64,000 bases of DNA from an uncultured Pseudomonadales bacterium (lineage in GTDB: Bacteria; Pseudomonadota; Gammaproteobacteria; Pseudomonadales; Azotimanducaceae): assembly GCA_938036875.1 (NCBI GenBank), contig CALHVX010000025.1:1-64000 (forward strand), given 5' to 3'. The notes under the pieces are model-generated. The model was given only the letters and a program-made list of their open reading frames with translations, did no database searches and had not been told where the DNA came from. Below are positions 1 through 8,681 of this stretch, piece by piece. How positions within the stretch are numbered: the first letter of the stretch is position 1; each line of letters starts with the position of its first letter. A program made the translations under genes and the position numbers.

Positions 1-22
1 TCCTGGCCGACCCTCCAAACCC

Positions 23-697
23 GTGCTGGCGGCACGTTTCGCCAGCGCTGAATTTCGAGCCGGCATGCAGCGCCTGGCACGGCGCCTGGGTTTACAACAA
101 CTGCATGACGCCGTGCCTAAAGATTGGCAAATTCCAGACAGTGCATTTGCAGTCCAAACAATAGAGGTGGCCAACCGGCTGTGCCCAGCGTTTATGGTAC
201 GACACTGTTTTAGGGCTTATTGTTTTGGCGCCATACTTGCTGCACGCAACAAGCTAACCCTAAACAGAGAGACATTCTTTGTCGCCGCGATGCTGCATGA
301 TCTGGGGTTGTGCGACAAACACGCCCAAGATACTGGCTCCTTCGAATGGGTTGGTGCGAAGCTGGCGCACAGCATCTGTCTAGAAGCCGAGCAAAGCGAG
401 ATCACGGCCGCAACTGTTCACAACGCCATTGCATTGCATACCTCCTTAGGCCTTGCGCATAAGTACCAACCAGAGATTGCGTTGCTTCACTTTGGCACCG
501 GCATGGATTTGTTTGGTATGCGCCTGGATGAGATACCCACAGACACCTTAGCAACGGTACTTGAAGCCTACCCTCGGGGTGAGTTCAAAACCGAGTTCTC
601 ACCCTGCCTTGAGCATCAAGCGAAGATAAAGCCTGACAGCCAAATCGCCGGCGCTGTTGGCATCGGAATACTTGATCGCATCAAGCAGCAACTTTGA
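23..697 (+). CDS. HD-domain protein, possibly 5'-truncated by window start
   Basis: Likely a metal-dependent phosphohydrolase or hydratase of the HD superfamily; the substrate cannot be read from the sequence. Counting from the GTG at 23, there is a His at residue 61, the HD doublet at 92-93 (LHDLGLCD) and further His at 133 and 139, the spacing expected for a metal-binding HD fold. The shape recalls the cyanamide-hydratase-like HD group, but that is only a resemblance. The reading frame stays open upstream to the window edge (codons from position 2), so the true start may lie outside the window. The next gene is convergent. Confidence 0.7.
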   Translation: MLAARFASAEFRAGMQRLARRLGLQQLHDAVPKDWQIPDSAFAVQTIEVANRLCPAFMVRHCFRAYCFGAILAARNKLTLNRETFFVAAMLHDLGLCDKHAQDTGSFEWVGAKLAHSICLEAEQSEITAATVHNAIALHTSLGLAHKYQPEIALLHFGTGMDLFGMRLDEIPTDTLATVLEAYPRGEFKTEFSPCLEHQAKIKPDSQIAGAVGIGILDRIKQQL

Positions 698-714
698 GAG
701 AAATTGCGGCGGGT

Positions 715-1212
715 TTACTCAGCATTACCACCAAACAAACCTGACCGACCCGCCTCCAACGACAGCAAAAACTCTTTGGTGTCCAACCCACCCCCAAAGC
801 CGGTGAGCTTGCCATTGGAACCGATCACCCGGTGACAAGGCACCACTATAGGCAAGGGGTTACGACCGTTTGCGCCGCCAACAGCGCGCACCGCCTTAAC
901 GTTGCCCACCTGCTCAGCAATGTCTCGGTAGCTGCAGGTTGCGCCGTAAGGAATGGTGAGCAACGCTTGCCAAACCGCAAGTTGGAATGGCGTCCCTTGG
1001 GGCGCCAGCGGTAGATCAAACTCACGACGTTCACCCGCAAAGTACTCGGTGAGCTGCCGCTTGGCTTGCACAAAAGGTTCCGCATCTTCAATCCAATCCG
1101 GCTCCGCTTGCATCGCCTTGGGGCCGTTGGGAAACCCAATAAACTGCAATGCATCTTTTGTACCCGCCAATAAGACACTCCCAATGGGACTCTCTAAATA
1201 GCTATACAACAT
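715..1212 (-). CDS. ogt: Methylated-DNA--protein-cysteine methyltransferase
   Basis: Suicide repair enzyme that moves the alkyl group from O6-alkylguanine (and O4-alkylthymine) onto its own cysteine. The hallmark PCHRVIG motif is present, with the acceptor Cys at residue 126 of the chosen protein, in a C-terminal domain that also carries the PYGATCSYRDIA helix-turn-helix region. The frame extends upstream to 1281, but the ATG at 1212 is preferred: GGAG lies 8 nt before it and the protein then begins MLYSYLESPIG, as family members do. Length 165 aa is normal. It lies just downstream of the Ada/AlkA-like gene on the same strand and probably shares its transcript, forming an alkylation-repair unit. 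Confidence 0.93.
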   Translation of the reverse strand: MLYSYLESPIGSVLLAGTKDALQFIGFPNGPKAMQAEPDWIEDAEPFVQAKRQLTEYFAGERREFDLPLAPQGTPFQLAVWQALLTIPYGATCSYRDIAEQVGNVKAVRAVGGANGRNPLPIVVPCHRVIGSNGKLTGFGGGLDTKEFLLSLEAGRSGLFGGNAE

Positions 1213-1243
1213 TGTCTCTACTCCGGTTGTTGTGCTTTCAATA

Positions 1244-2698
1244 TTAATCTTTGGATAGGGTCGATTGCGCAGTGGCGGCATGCCACAAATACATTAGCGC
1301 GTAGCTTCGCCAAGGTCGCCAAGACTCCGACTGCTTGCGTACCTGGGCTGGCGTTGCGCCCAACATTTTTAGCACCACCCAATCACTGTCTGGAAAAGCA
1401 TCCGGGTCGCGGGCAACACGCAGACTTACATAGCTTGCAGTCCATGGCCCAATACCGCGGATGCTGCACATGGCTTCAGTTAGCTGCGCACTGCCACGCG
1501 TGTCATCTAGCTGCATCTCGCCAGCGGCCACTTGTCTTGCCAACTCGCTGATCGCACGCCCGCGCTGCCCGGGCATACCTAGCTCAGCAACTTCTGCCTG
1601 CGCCAACCGCGCAGGCGAGGGAAATTCACCACCCCCGTAACGCTCAACCATTGCCGCCGCCAATACCGTGGCACGCGCTACGCTGACTTGCTGCCCTAGC
1701 AACGCGCGCACCGCGGTTTCAAAGCCATCCCAAGCGCCCGGCACCCGCAAGCCGCGCGCATCCCCCATAAAATTGCTGAGGCTTGCTTGGCCGGCTAAAT
1801 GATCATCAATGACTTGGGAATCCGCATCCAAGTCGAACATGCGTCGCACCACCGGCAACACTTGGCTCAACGGGTATTCAGGCACGTCAGGCAATTCCAA
1901 CACCAACGCGTCTTGCTGCCAAGCCACCTGCAACCAGTCACCTTGTGCGTTAAGCCTGCGTCGGTAGCACCGCCCTTCCACCACTTCCACACCAGCCAGC
2001 GTGCGCTTGCGAAGAAAATCGAAGACCCAACCCACGTTGTAAGGTTCACGCAAGGGCAGCCGCAGCCGCACCACATCCCCCACCGCACGCCCCACTTTTT
2101 GCTTGCGCAGCTCCGATGGCGCCCGCTGGTAGGCTTTGCGCATCTGGTTGTTAAAACTGCGCAAGCTGCCAAAGCCTGCATGCATAGCAATGGCCGTCAT
2201 CGGCAACTGAGTTTCGTTCAGCAGACGCTTCGCCAGGTGCACTCGCCGTGTACGCGCCAAACTTAATGGGCTTGTGCCCAAATGTTGCGCAAACAGGCGC
2301 CCCAGATGTCGCTCGCTGAGATCAACCTCCAAAGCCAAATCGGCAACGCTATGCTCGTCTAGATACCCAGAATCGACAAAACGCAGTGCACGTGTGAGTG
2401 GCGCATTGGCCAGCGTCCATTCTGGCGTGCGCGGTGCCAACTCCGGTCGACACCGCAAACAAGGGCGAAAGCCCGCATCCTGAGCCGCCGCTGGCGAGGC
2501 GAAGTAACGCACGTTATCCGCTTTTGCTGGCGGCGCAGGGCACACCGGGCGGCAGTAAATGCCCGTGGTCACAACACCGGTAATAAAACGACCGTCAAAC
2601 CGCACATCTCGGCTGCGGCGCGCCTGTTCACACTGCGCTGGACTTAACGGCATCACCTGAGAATTAGCCTGCTCCATCGAAGAATTAGCATCACCCAC
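1244..2698 (-). CDS. Ada-type regulator fused to AlkA-type 3-methyladenine DNA glycosylase
   Basis: Combined sensor, regulator and base-excision enzyme for alkylated DNA. Domain order: Ada zinc/methyl-acceptor domain (Cys49, Cys53, Cys80, Cys83; Cys49 matches the acceptor of E. coli Ada), AraC-type helix-turn-helix (about 100-200), AlkA N-terminal domain, then HhH-GPD glycosylase with IRGIGPWTASY and the catalytic Asp in the following PDSDW segment. This AdaA-AlkA fusion is known from other bacteria. The frame opens with GTG at 2698; ATGs at 2677 and 2653 are equally possible starts and no clear ribosome site decides. Paired with ogt downstream. Expected to be inducible by methylation, as known for Ada; this was not shown here. 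Confidence 0.9.
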   Translation of the reverse strand: MGDANSSMEQANSQVMPLSPAQCEQARRSRDVRFDGRFITGVVTTGIYCRPVCPAPPAKADNVRYFASPAAAQDAGFRPCLRCRPELAPRTPEWTLANAPLTRALRFVDSGYLDEHSVADLALEVDLSERHLGRLFAQHLGTSPLSLARTRRVHLAKRLLNETQLPMTAIAMHAGFGSLRSFNNQMRKAYQRAPSELRKQKVGRAVGDVVRLRLPLREPYNVGWVFDFLRKRTLAGVEVVEGRCYRRRLNAQGDWLQVAWQQDALVLELPDVPEYPLSQVLPVVRRMFDLDADSQVIDDHLAGQASLSNFMGDARGLRVPGAWDGFETAVRALLGQQVSVARATVLAAAMVERYGGGEFPSPARLAQAEVAELGMPGQRGRAISELARQVAAGEMQLDDTRGSAQLTEAMCSIRGIGPWTASYVSLRVARDPDAFPDSDWVVLKMLGATPAQVRKQSESWRPWRSYALMYLWHAATAQSTLSKD

Positions 2699-2713
2699 CT
2701 ATCCAATAGCCAC

Positions 2714-2719
2714 TATAAT
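2714..2719 (+). promoter_or_regulatory. Candidate -10 box for the PMI-like gene
   Basis: A perfect TATAAT lies in the 138-bp divergent gap between the Ada/AlkA gene and the PMI-like gene. No good -35 box is seen 16-18 bp upstream, so this is only suggestive. Transcription from here would start near 2726 and would allow translation from the CTG at 2762, ahead of the GTG at 2837. Confidence 0.35.
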
Positions 2720-2836
2720 TGGCCGATCGGCAGAAGGCTCGCCAGAATCGGACATACTACTCTGACTCCCGACCAACAGATCCAAGCCCTGTTAGCGGCT
2801 AATGCAGGCGGCTCAACGGCTGCTGCCACCGCCCAA

Positions 2837-3952
2837 GTGACCTGGTTTGACCCCGAGTTAGGCAGCGACCAGCACTGCACAGTGCAATATCAGCGCAGCA
2901 AGCTGGGTGTAACGGCCCAATGCAACGGTCTTGTGGTACCGCTACAACAACCCGTGATGCTAGGCCAAGTTGCCATCCCCAAGCCTTGGGGCCAGGAAAT
3001 CTGGTACACGGGCATGGAGCAGCGTGGCCAAAGCCAAGTGCTGGTCCCGGGCGGCCGCCTGCCTTTAAGCCAATACCTGGCGCTAGCACCCAAAATGCTC
3101 TGCAATGGTCTAACGCCGGTTCTGCTAAAAATTCTCGACCCAAACCCTGCCAGCCATCTGGGGGATCTTTACTTTGAGTTGCATGAGCTTAAGCAAGAGG
3201 TCTATGTGGTTACCCAGGTAGATGCCCAAGCATGGCCGTCCGGCATCGGGGCTATTCGCTTGGGTATCAACCCAGAGGTACGCGCCAAGTATCAAGACGA
3301 CGCGGCATTGCGACGTGACTACCTCAAGGCTGTGCAAGCTTACGAAGCCGTGAGACGCCAGCTCGACTCAGCGCTTACGGACACAGCGATTGATGAACAG
3401 CAACAAGAGCAGAAGCTGCGCGAGCAAATGGAGAGCTTTATTGCACTGCAACCGCTCCAAGTGGGTGATGTAGTGACGGTGGATCCTTGGTACCCACACG
3501 CACTGCAACACGGCGTACGAGTGGTTGAGCTGCAAACCCCCACTTACGAAAGGCTCATCATCTCGTTTGCCCAAAAGGTACTCACCCAGGATCACTGGGA
3601 CAGCGCCCAAGCCATCGAGGCCATGTCGCTAGACACACCACCAGCACAGCAGCCAAGCAAGTCGGGCGAACCTAGGCTCATCGCGAACTACTCGGATTTT
3701 AGAGCTTGGCAAGTACCACTAGAGCCCGGCCAACGTTTAGAGCTACCAAGCACAACGCCTTACGCGGTAGCAATCAGCATTACTGGCACCACCAGCATCG
3801 GCGAGCTCAATCTCGAAGCAGAGCAAGCGGCCTTTATCCCCGGTAGCGCTCTACCCACGCATTTACACAACCAAAGCACCAGCAATGCACAGGTGGTGCT
3901 GGGCGGGCCTAGCAACATGACGTTAGCTACAGGGTTAGCCGCTAATGGATAA
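2837..3952 (+). CDS. Phosphomannose-isomerase-like cupin protein
   Basis: Resembles type I mannose-6-phosphate isomerases: KPWGQEIWYTG near the N-terminus, LLKILDP, HELKQEVYVV, and a PHALQHGVRVVELQTPTYERL cupin strand set. True isomerase activity is unproven, because the canonical zinc-site pattern is diverged and a helical insert rich in Gln/Glu (about residues 150-200) is present. The start is uncertain. The GTG at 2837 has no ribosome site, and the same frame is open and protein-like upstream from a CTG at 2762 (LTPDQQIQALLAANAGG), with no ATG available. The 3' end overlaps the phosphoesterase gene by 8 nt, so the two are translationally linked. Confidence 0.7.
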   Translation: MTWFDPELGSDQHCTVQYQRSKLGVTAQCNGLVVPLQQPVMLGQVAIPKPWGQEIWYTGMEQRGQSQVLVPGGRLPLSQYLALAPKMLCNGLTPVLLKILDPNPASHLGDLYFELHELKQEVYVVTQVDAQAWPSGIGAIRLGINPEVRAKYQDDAALRRDYLKAVQAYEAVRRQLDSALTDTAIDEQQQEQKLREQMESFIALQPLQVGDVVTVDPWYPHALQHGVRVVELQTPTYERLIISFAQKVLTQDHWDSAQAIEAMSLDTPPAQQPSKSGEPRLIANYSDFRAWQVPLEPGQRLELPSTTPYAVAISITGTTSIGELNLEAEQAAFIPGSALPTHLHNQSTSNAQVVLGGPSNMTLATGLAANG

Positions 3953-5039
3953 ACCCACCACCTTGCGTCGTTGGTTGCTCCCAAGCCTAGTGTTTGCGCT
4001 GGTCTACGGGTTGTTCTTTGTCTACCCACCCTTACGCCTTGGCTTTACGCTTAACCCAAGCTGGCAACCTACCACTATGGCATTGCTAGCCATTATGACC
4101 GGCCCCGCACTGTCACGGCTTAGCTATGAACGCTTCCCTAACAGCTTCACACGCTGGTGTTCGGCCATTGGCTTCACTTGGGCTGGCATTTGCTTCATTG
4201 GTTTGCTGTTACTGCTGCCGTTCGAAATCATTAGTCTGTTTGGTTTCGATGCGTTAAATCAAACCACCGCCTGCTATCTACTTGGGGCGCTCGCCGCGCT
4301 AGGCTTTCTAGGCTTGGTTAACGCACAGCAAACGGATGTGTGTGAAGTGTCTATCACCGTACCGGCAGATGCCCCAGCCAGCGCCAAAGGGTTACAGTTT
4401 GCACAGATAAGCGACGTGCACATCGGCTCGCGCAGTCCAGCCTTCTTAAAACGAGTGGTGCGCAAAACAAACGCACTCAAGGTAGACCGCGTGTTCATTA
4501 CCGGCGACCTAGTCGACTTCGCACATATCCAACAGCAGCAACTTGAGCCACTGGCTGAGCTAGATGCTCCGGTGGATTTTTGTATTGGCAACCACGAACG
4601 TTACGTAGACCTAGAAGCCATCTGTGATCGGCTAACCGCGCTAGGTATCAACGTGCTGCGTAACCGCTCAGAAAACTTCACTATCAACACAGCGCCGGTG
4701 CAAATCCTTGGTATAGATGACGCTGACAGACGTGACCAAGTGGGTTTAGAGATCGCTAAGCTTCATGCAGAACCCGAGCACTACCGAATCTTGCTCTACC
4801 ATCGCCCAGACGATGCGGAGGCCGCTGCCAGCTGGGGCGCGCACCTCATGCTCTGCGGACATACCCACAACGGCCAGATTGTGCCATTTAACTTTTTGGT
4901 GCGCCGCGTGTTCCCGCGCATACGCGGCAGTTACCCCATCGAGCAAATGACGCTCTATGTCAGCACCGGTACCGGCACCTGGGGTCCTGTGCTGCGTTTA
5001 GGCTCACGCGGCGAGATTACCCACCTGCGCTTGGTTTAG
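3945..5039 (+). CDS. Membrane-anchored calcineurin-like metallophosphoesterase
   Basis: Binuclear-metal phosphoesterase of the YkuE/YaeI type. The N-terminal 130 residues contain about four hydrophobic segments (near residues 10-30, 40-58, 70-95 and 105-125). The catalytic domain follows with the full motif series: SDVHIGS, ITGDLVDF, IGNHERYVD, LLYHRPD and CGHTHNGQ. Family members act on phospho-substrates such as UDP-diacylglucosamine-type lipids or unknown targets; the substrate here is unknown. Overlap with the upstream cupin gene suggests a two-gene operon. Confidence 0.85.
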   Translation: MDKPTTLRRWLLPSLVFALVYGLFFVYPPLRLGFTLNPSWQPTTMALLAIMTGPALSRLSYERFPNSFTRWCSAIGFTWAGICFIGLLLLLPFEIISLFGFDALNQTTACYLLGALAALGFLGLVNAQQTDVCEVSITVPADAPASAKGLQFAQISDVHIGSRSPAFLKRVVRKTNALKVDRVFITGDLVDFAHIQQQQLEPLAELDAPVDFCIGNHERYVDLEAICDRLTALGINVLRNRSENFTINTAPVQILGIDDADRRDQVGLEIAKLHAEPEHYRILLYHRPDDAEAAASWGAHLMLCGHTHNGQIVPFNFLVRRVFPRIRGSYPIEQMTLYVSTGTGTWGPVLRLGSRGEITHLRLV

Positions 5040-5080
5040 CTTAGACTCTAGCTTGGCATAGACAGCAAGCGGCAACCGAC

Positions 5081-5788
5081 ATGAGCGAAGCAACCAGTTT
5101 TGGCGGCGACTACGAAAACGACCTGATCATCGAGCAAATTGAGATCGGGCCTATGCAAAATTTCACCTATATCGTGGGCTGCAAATCTACCCGCGAAGTA
5201 GTGGTCGTTGACCCCGCATGGGACATCGAGCAACTGGTGGGGCATATAAACGAGCGCGACTACAAACTGACCGGCGCGTTGGTCACCCACTACCATCCAG
5301 ATCATATTGGCGGCTCCTACGGCGGCAACCAAATTCCTGGCCTTGCAGAGCTGATGGCGCTGAACCCAGTGCGGGTCTATGCGCACAAAGAAGAGGCGGC
5401 CGGAGTCCTCAAAGTAACCGGCATCGAAAAGTCCGATCTAGCCGAAGTCAGTTCCGGCGAAAAGCTAAAAGTGGGTGACGTTGAGGTGGAGTTCTTGCAC
5501 ACCCCAGGCCATACACCCGGCAGCCACTGCTTCCGCATCAAGAAAACCTTGGTGTCTGGGGACACGTTGTTCATCAACGGCTGCGGTCGCTGCGACCTAC
5601 CGGGCTCCAGCAGCGAAGACATGTACCACAGCATGCAAAAGCTCAACGGGCTACCAGACGATACCTTGCTGCTACCCGGCCACAACTATGCCCACGTCCC
5701 CAACGCCACCATGGGTGAGACCAAGAAGACAAACGTACACCTACGAGTTGATTCCATGAAAACCTGGAAAATGTTTATGGGGGACTAA
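5081..5788 (+). CDS. MBL-fold hydrolase, glyoxalase II / persulfide dioxygenase-like
   Basis: Metallo-beta-lactamase fold protein. Metal ligands are visible in THYHPDHIGG (His70, His72, Asp74, His75), HTPGHTPGSH, SGDTLFINGCGRCD and the late PGHNYA. The family includes hydroxyacylglutathione hydrolase and glutathione persulfide dioxygenase. The SGDTLFINGCGRCDLPG stretch leans toward the persulfide dioxygenase side, but sequence alone does not decide. About 235 aa, normal length. It follows the phosphoesterase after 41 bp and is convergent with the DUF2147 gene; a 5-bp hairpin (GTCGA/TCGAC) lies just after its stop codon. Confidence 0.85.
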   Translation: MSEATSFGGDYENDLIIEQIEIGPMQNFTYIVGCKSTREVVVVDPAWDIEQLVGHINERDYKLTGALVTHYHPDHIGGSYGGNQIPGLAELMALNPVRVYAHKEEAAGVLKVTGIEKSDLAEVSSGEKLKVGDVEVEFLHTPGHTPGSHCFRIKKTLVSGDTLFINGCGRCDLPGSSSEDMYHSMQKLNGLPDDTLLLPGHNYAHVPNATMGETKKTNVHLRVDSMKTWKMFMGD

Positions 5789-5833
5789 AGCTTCCTGTCG
5801 ACAAAATCGACCAACAGCCCCGCGCGGGCATCA

Positions 5834-6355
5834 CTACTCACAACCCGGCAATTGCCCGACCCGCAACAAGGCAACGGTATCTTCATCACAACGGGTGGCC
5901 GCGCGAAACTCAGCGGTACGACCAAACATAGGCACACCCACGTAACCACGCATCTTCAAGATGCCGTTTTTGCCTAAACGCATGTTCGACGAGTACGTTT
6001 TACCAGACTCAGGATCGTAGATTTCGCCTTCCCACTTCTTGCCATCAAAGACATAGTCGCTAAGCAAATCCATGCCGATCAACGGACGCTTCTGGAGCTC
6101 GGGGTCTGGGTTCAGATCATCACGGCGCGGTGCACCTACCGGCCCATTCGGCTCGCCTTCAACATAAACCGCCTCGCTTGGATCTAGTACTAATACGCGC
6201 GCCTCTAGACCACCATCATCGGTGCGCGCAATCTTGAGCAAAGAGCCTCCCGTGTTCCAAAGCCCAACAACATCATCTCCCGCTTCTGCAGCCCCAGCGC
6301 TAGCAAAGAGATTTAGCATCACAACCATCAAAGCACTCTGAACAACTACTTTCAT
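5834..6355 (-). CDS. Secreted DUF2147 family protein
   Basis: Exported protein with a clear signal peptide (about residues 1-22, ending ASAGAAEA), then one DUF2147 domain: VGLWNTGG near the start, NPDPELQKRPLIG, IYDPESGKTYSS and a late MFGRTAEF. Members are small periplasmic beta-barrel-like proteins of unknown biochemical role. Two late cysteines (in CDEDTV and PGCE) could form a disulfide. Monocistronic or co-transcribed from the DUF1003 gene 78 bp upstream. Confidence 0.85.
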   Translation of the reverse strand: MKVVVQSALMVVMLNLFASAGAAEAGDDVVGLWNTGGSLLKIARTDDGGLEARVLVLDPSEAVYVEGEPNGPVGAPRRDDLNPDPELQKRPLIGMDLLSDYVFDGKKWEGEIYDPESGKTYSSNMRLGKNGILKMRGYVGVPMFGRTAEFRAATRCDEDTVALLRVGQLPGCE

Positions 6356-6433
6356 ACGTCTACTCCTAAAATATTTCGATTTTGAACATGAACGACAACA
6401 AGACCATGCTCACATCATGTAACGCTCTAACCG

Positions 6434-6922
6434 TCATTCTTTGGGTGGCAGCAAGGCATCAACCTTGATATGCAACTGCTGAATGGCTAGCTCGGTTTTT
6501 AAATTGACCTCAAAGGCATTAGATTGCGAGATACGGTCTTTTTCCGATTGCCTATTTTGCGACATCATAATAATTGGTGCCTGAATAGAAGCTAAAGATG
6601 ACAGCGCCAAGTTGAGCAAAATATAGGGGTAGGGATCAAACTCATCACCAATCCGGCTAAGCACCACGGAGTTCAATACCATCCAAGTTAGCAAGAAAGC
6701 AAAAAATGAGAAGATAAATGGCCACGAACCAACAACAAGCGCCAAACGATCTGCCAAGTTCTGCCAGAAGGTCGTTCGTTCCGCAAAAACCTCGTTGACG
6801 TTCTCTGATACCGTTTCGCCGGACGCAATAGCATCAATGACATTTTGCTGCTTTTGCCCCAATTCATCGTAAGGCCGACCCAACAGAGCTCGCGCCAGAT
6901 TGGTGAGGTATTTTGTTGCCAT
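6434..6922 (-). CDS. DUF1003 inner-membrane protein
   Basis: Small two-helix membrane protein. The diagnostic block is complete: a first transmembrane helix after ADRLALVVGSW, then FDPYPYILLNLALSSLASIQAPIIMMSQNRQ split over the second helix, then KDR and VNLKTE. Function unknown. Divergent from the MscS-like gene across only 39 bp, so the two promoters must overlap or abut. Confidence 0.9.
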   Translation of the reverse strand: MATKYLTNLARALLGRPYDELGQKQQNVIDAIASGETVSENVNEVFAERTTFWQNLADRLALVVGSWPFIFSFFAFLLTWMVLNSVVLSRIGDEFDPYPYILLNLALSSLASIQAPIIMMSQNRQSEKDRISQSNAFEVNLKTELAIQQLHIKVDALLPPKE

Positions 6923-6961
6923 AATAAGTAGACTCCAGCCACAAATAGTTGAAAAAACTCA

Positions 6962-7567
6962 ATGGATTTTGCCACAGTAAGCAAGGCCGTCGCGACATGG
7001 TTGGACGGGTATGGTGTACAACTTCTTATCACTGCAGTTGTCATCGTCCTGTACTTCTTGCTGGACCGTTTTAGCAAACCAAAATTAGAAGAAGGCGCCG
7101 ATCAAAGCCGTTTAAACGAAGAAGCCGCTAGCGATGCGATCCGGGCAGCACGACTAATCACCGGATTTGTCGGCGTATTGGTACTTGGCATGGTTTGGGG
7201 GGTCGATTTCCATGCGGTGTTGCTATTCGCCGGCACTACACTCACTCTTTTGGGGGTTGCACTGTTTGCGCAGTGGTCCATCCTCAGCAACATCACCGCC
7301 TATTTCATTCTCTTTCTGCAACCATCTTTTCGTCGCGGGAACTTCATAAGAGTGATCGACGTTGACAACTACATTGAAGGCTATATCTCCGACATTACTC
7401 TCTTCAACACCAAGTTAATCACCGAAAACCGAGAGATCATTGTTTATCCAAACAACCTATTGTTGGGTCGGGCCGCACTAATCAATCCGCGCGATCGACT
7501 CGACGGCATTGGCAAACTACAACAACGGTCTGTCACTCCCAACGTTGATTCCCAACCGAAAAACTAG
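6962..7567 (+). CDS. Small MscS-family channel-like protein
   Basis: Two or three N-terminal transmembrane segments (about 18-34, 65-83, 87-118), then a short MscS beta domain (FRRGNFIRVIDVDNYIEGYI, LFNTKLITENREIIVYPNN). It lacks the large C-terminal alpha/beta cage of E. coli MscS, as many short MscS relatives do. Likely a mechanosensitive or osmotic channel in the inner membrane. The next gene starts 11 nt after its stop codon, so it probably shares a transcript with the crotonase gene although the functions look unrelated. Confidence 0.8.
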   Translation: MDFATVSKAVATWLDGYGVQLLITAVVIVLYFLLDRFSKPKLEEGADQSRLNEEAASDAIRAARLITGFVGVLVLGMVWGVDFHAVLLFAGTTLTLLGVALFAQWSILSNITAYFILFLQPSFRRGNFIRVIDVDNYIEGYISDITLFNTKLITENREIIVYPNNLLLGRAALINPRDRLDGIGKLQQRSVTPNVDSQPKN

Positions 7568-7577
7568 AGGAGCAATC

Positions 7578-8456
7578 ATGGATACCGGCAGCTTTACCGG
7601 CTTTGACTTAACCTTACGTGAACCAGGCATCGCTTGGTTTCAGTTCAACTCACCGGAACGCCTCAACGGCATGACCGGGGGCATCAAGCGCGACCTAGTT
7701 GAAGCGGTTACCCAAGCACAGATGGACAACCAGGTGCGCATCTTAGTGTTCACCGGCAGCGGCCGTGCGTTTTGCGCCGGCGATGACCTTAAGGCTTACA
7801 CCAATGCGCAACTACCGGGCGATGCACTGGTTCCCCCGATCCCTCCAGGACACGACAACGCATTAGGCACCTACAACGGCTTGCGCACCATCTCCCAGCG
7901 CCTGAACAGCACCATTCGCAGCATCGACAAGCTCACCATTGCGGCGATCAACGGCGTAGCGATCCAAACCGGTTTCTCTTTGGCATTAGCCTGCGACTTT
8001 CGTATCGCCGCACAGAACGCACGCATGGGCAGCGCGACTTTAAGGTTCGGATTGTTACCCGACGAAGGTGGTCAACATCTGCTGGTGCAGCATTTGGGCG
8101 TGGCAAAAACCTTAGAGTTTTTGATGAAGAAACGCATTGTCAGCGCCGACGAAGCGCTTGAGCTTGGGCTGGTCACTGAAGTGGTGCCCGCAGAGGCATT
8201 AGAGCAATCTGCGTTGGACTTCGCCACCGAATTGGCCAACGGCCCCCAAGTGTCCATGCGCCTTTTGAAGCGGTCCATCTACAACGCTGCGGAGCTGGGT
8301 TGGGATCAAGCACTAGACGAGATTGCGGCTAAAACGGCAATTGCCGACCACCACCCGGATGCAAAAGAGGGTGTACGCGCATTCCACGACAAACGGGATG
8401 CCAACTTCAACGCTTGGCTTGAGCCAAGCTCAGGCAAACGGTCAAACAAAATCTAG
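7578..8456 (+). CDS. Enoyl-CoA hydratase/isomerase (crotonase) family protein
   Basis: Acyl-CoA enzyme of the crotonase fold. The ATG at 7578 is chosen because GAGGAG lies just upstream and the longer frame would overlap the previous gene. Oxyanion-hole segments (FCAGDDLKAY; AINGVAIQTGFSLALACDF) are present. The two glutamates used by classic hydratases are absent: the first is Ser in GFSLALACD and the second is replaced in SATLRFGLLPD. The Asp of LPDEGG could serve as base, as in PaaG-type isomerases. Isomerase or another crotonase reaction is thus more likely than simple hydration. Substrate unknown. Confidence 0.85.
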   Translation: MDTGSFTGFDLTLREPGIAWFQFNSPERLNGMTGGIKRDLVEAVTQAQMDNQVRILVFTGSGRAFCAGDDLKAYTNAQLPGDALVPPIPPGHDNALGTYNGLRTISQRLNSTIRSIDKLTIAAINGVAIQTGFSLALACDFRIAAQNARMGSATLRFGLLPDEGGQHLLVQHLGVAKTLEFLMKKRIVSADEALELGLVTEVVPAEALEQSALDFATELANGPQVSMRLLKRSIYNAAELGWDQALDEIAAKTAIADHHPDAKEGVRAFHDKRDANFNAWLEPSSGKRSNKI

Positions 8457-8460
8457 GCGT

Positions 8461-8493
8461 AAAAAAGGGCACCTTGCTGAAACCAGGGTGCCC
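8461..8493 (-). terminator. Rho-independent terminator of mdh (minus strand)
   Basis: On the minus strand a GGGTGCC-type stem (7 bp, 8487-8493 with 8467-8473, loop about 13 nt) is followed directly by six T (8461-8466). It lies 190 bp beyond the mdh stop codon. On the plus strand there is no T-run, so it serves mdh rather than the crotonase gene. The 8501-8681 stretch shows nothing else recognisable. Confidence 0.75.
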
Positions 8494-8681
8494 GAATGAG
8501 GAGTTATCAGTTGCAACTGCTGCCAGTGAAGGCAACATCCATGTCGCGAGGCGGTCCTTCACCCTATTAATGCCGTGACCGACCGGTATGTCTCACCCAG
8601 ATAAAAAAAATAATTCTCTACCTGGCCATTTCAGAGATTTCGCCTCCGCTACCTAAGCAACAGAGGACCATCGAGGATTAC

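Noticed and set aside
1799-2266. 155-aa open frame opposite the Ada/AlkA gene
   Set aside because: Antisense shadow of a well-supported coding region.
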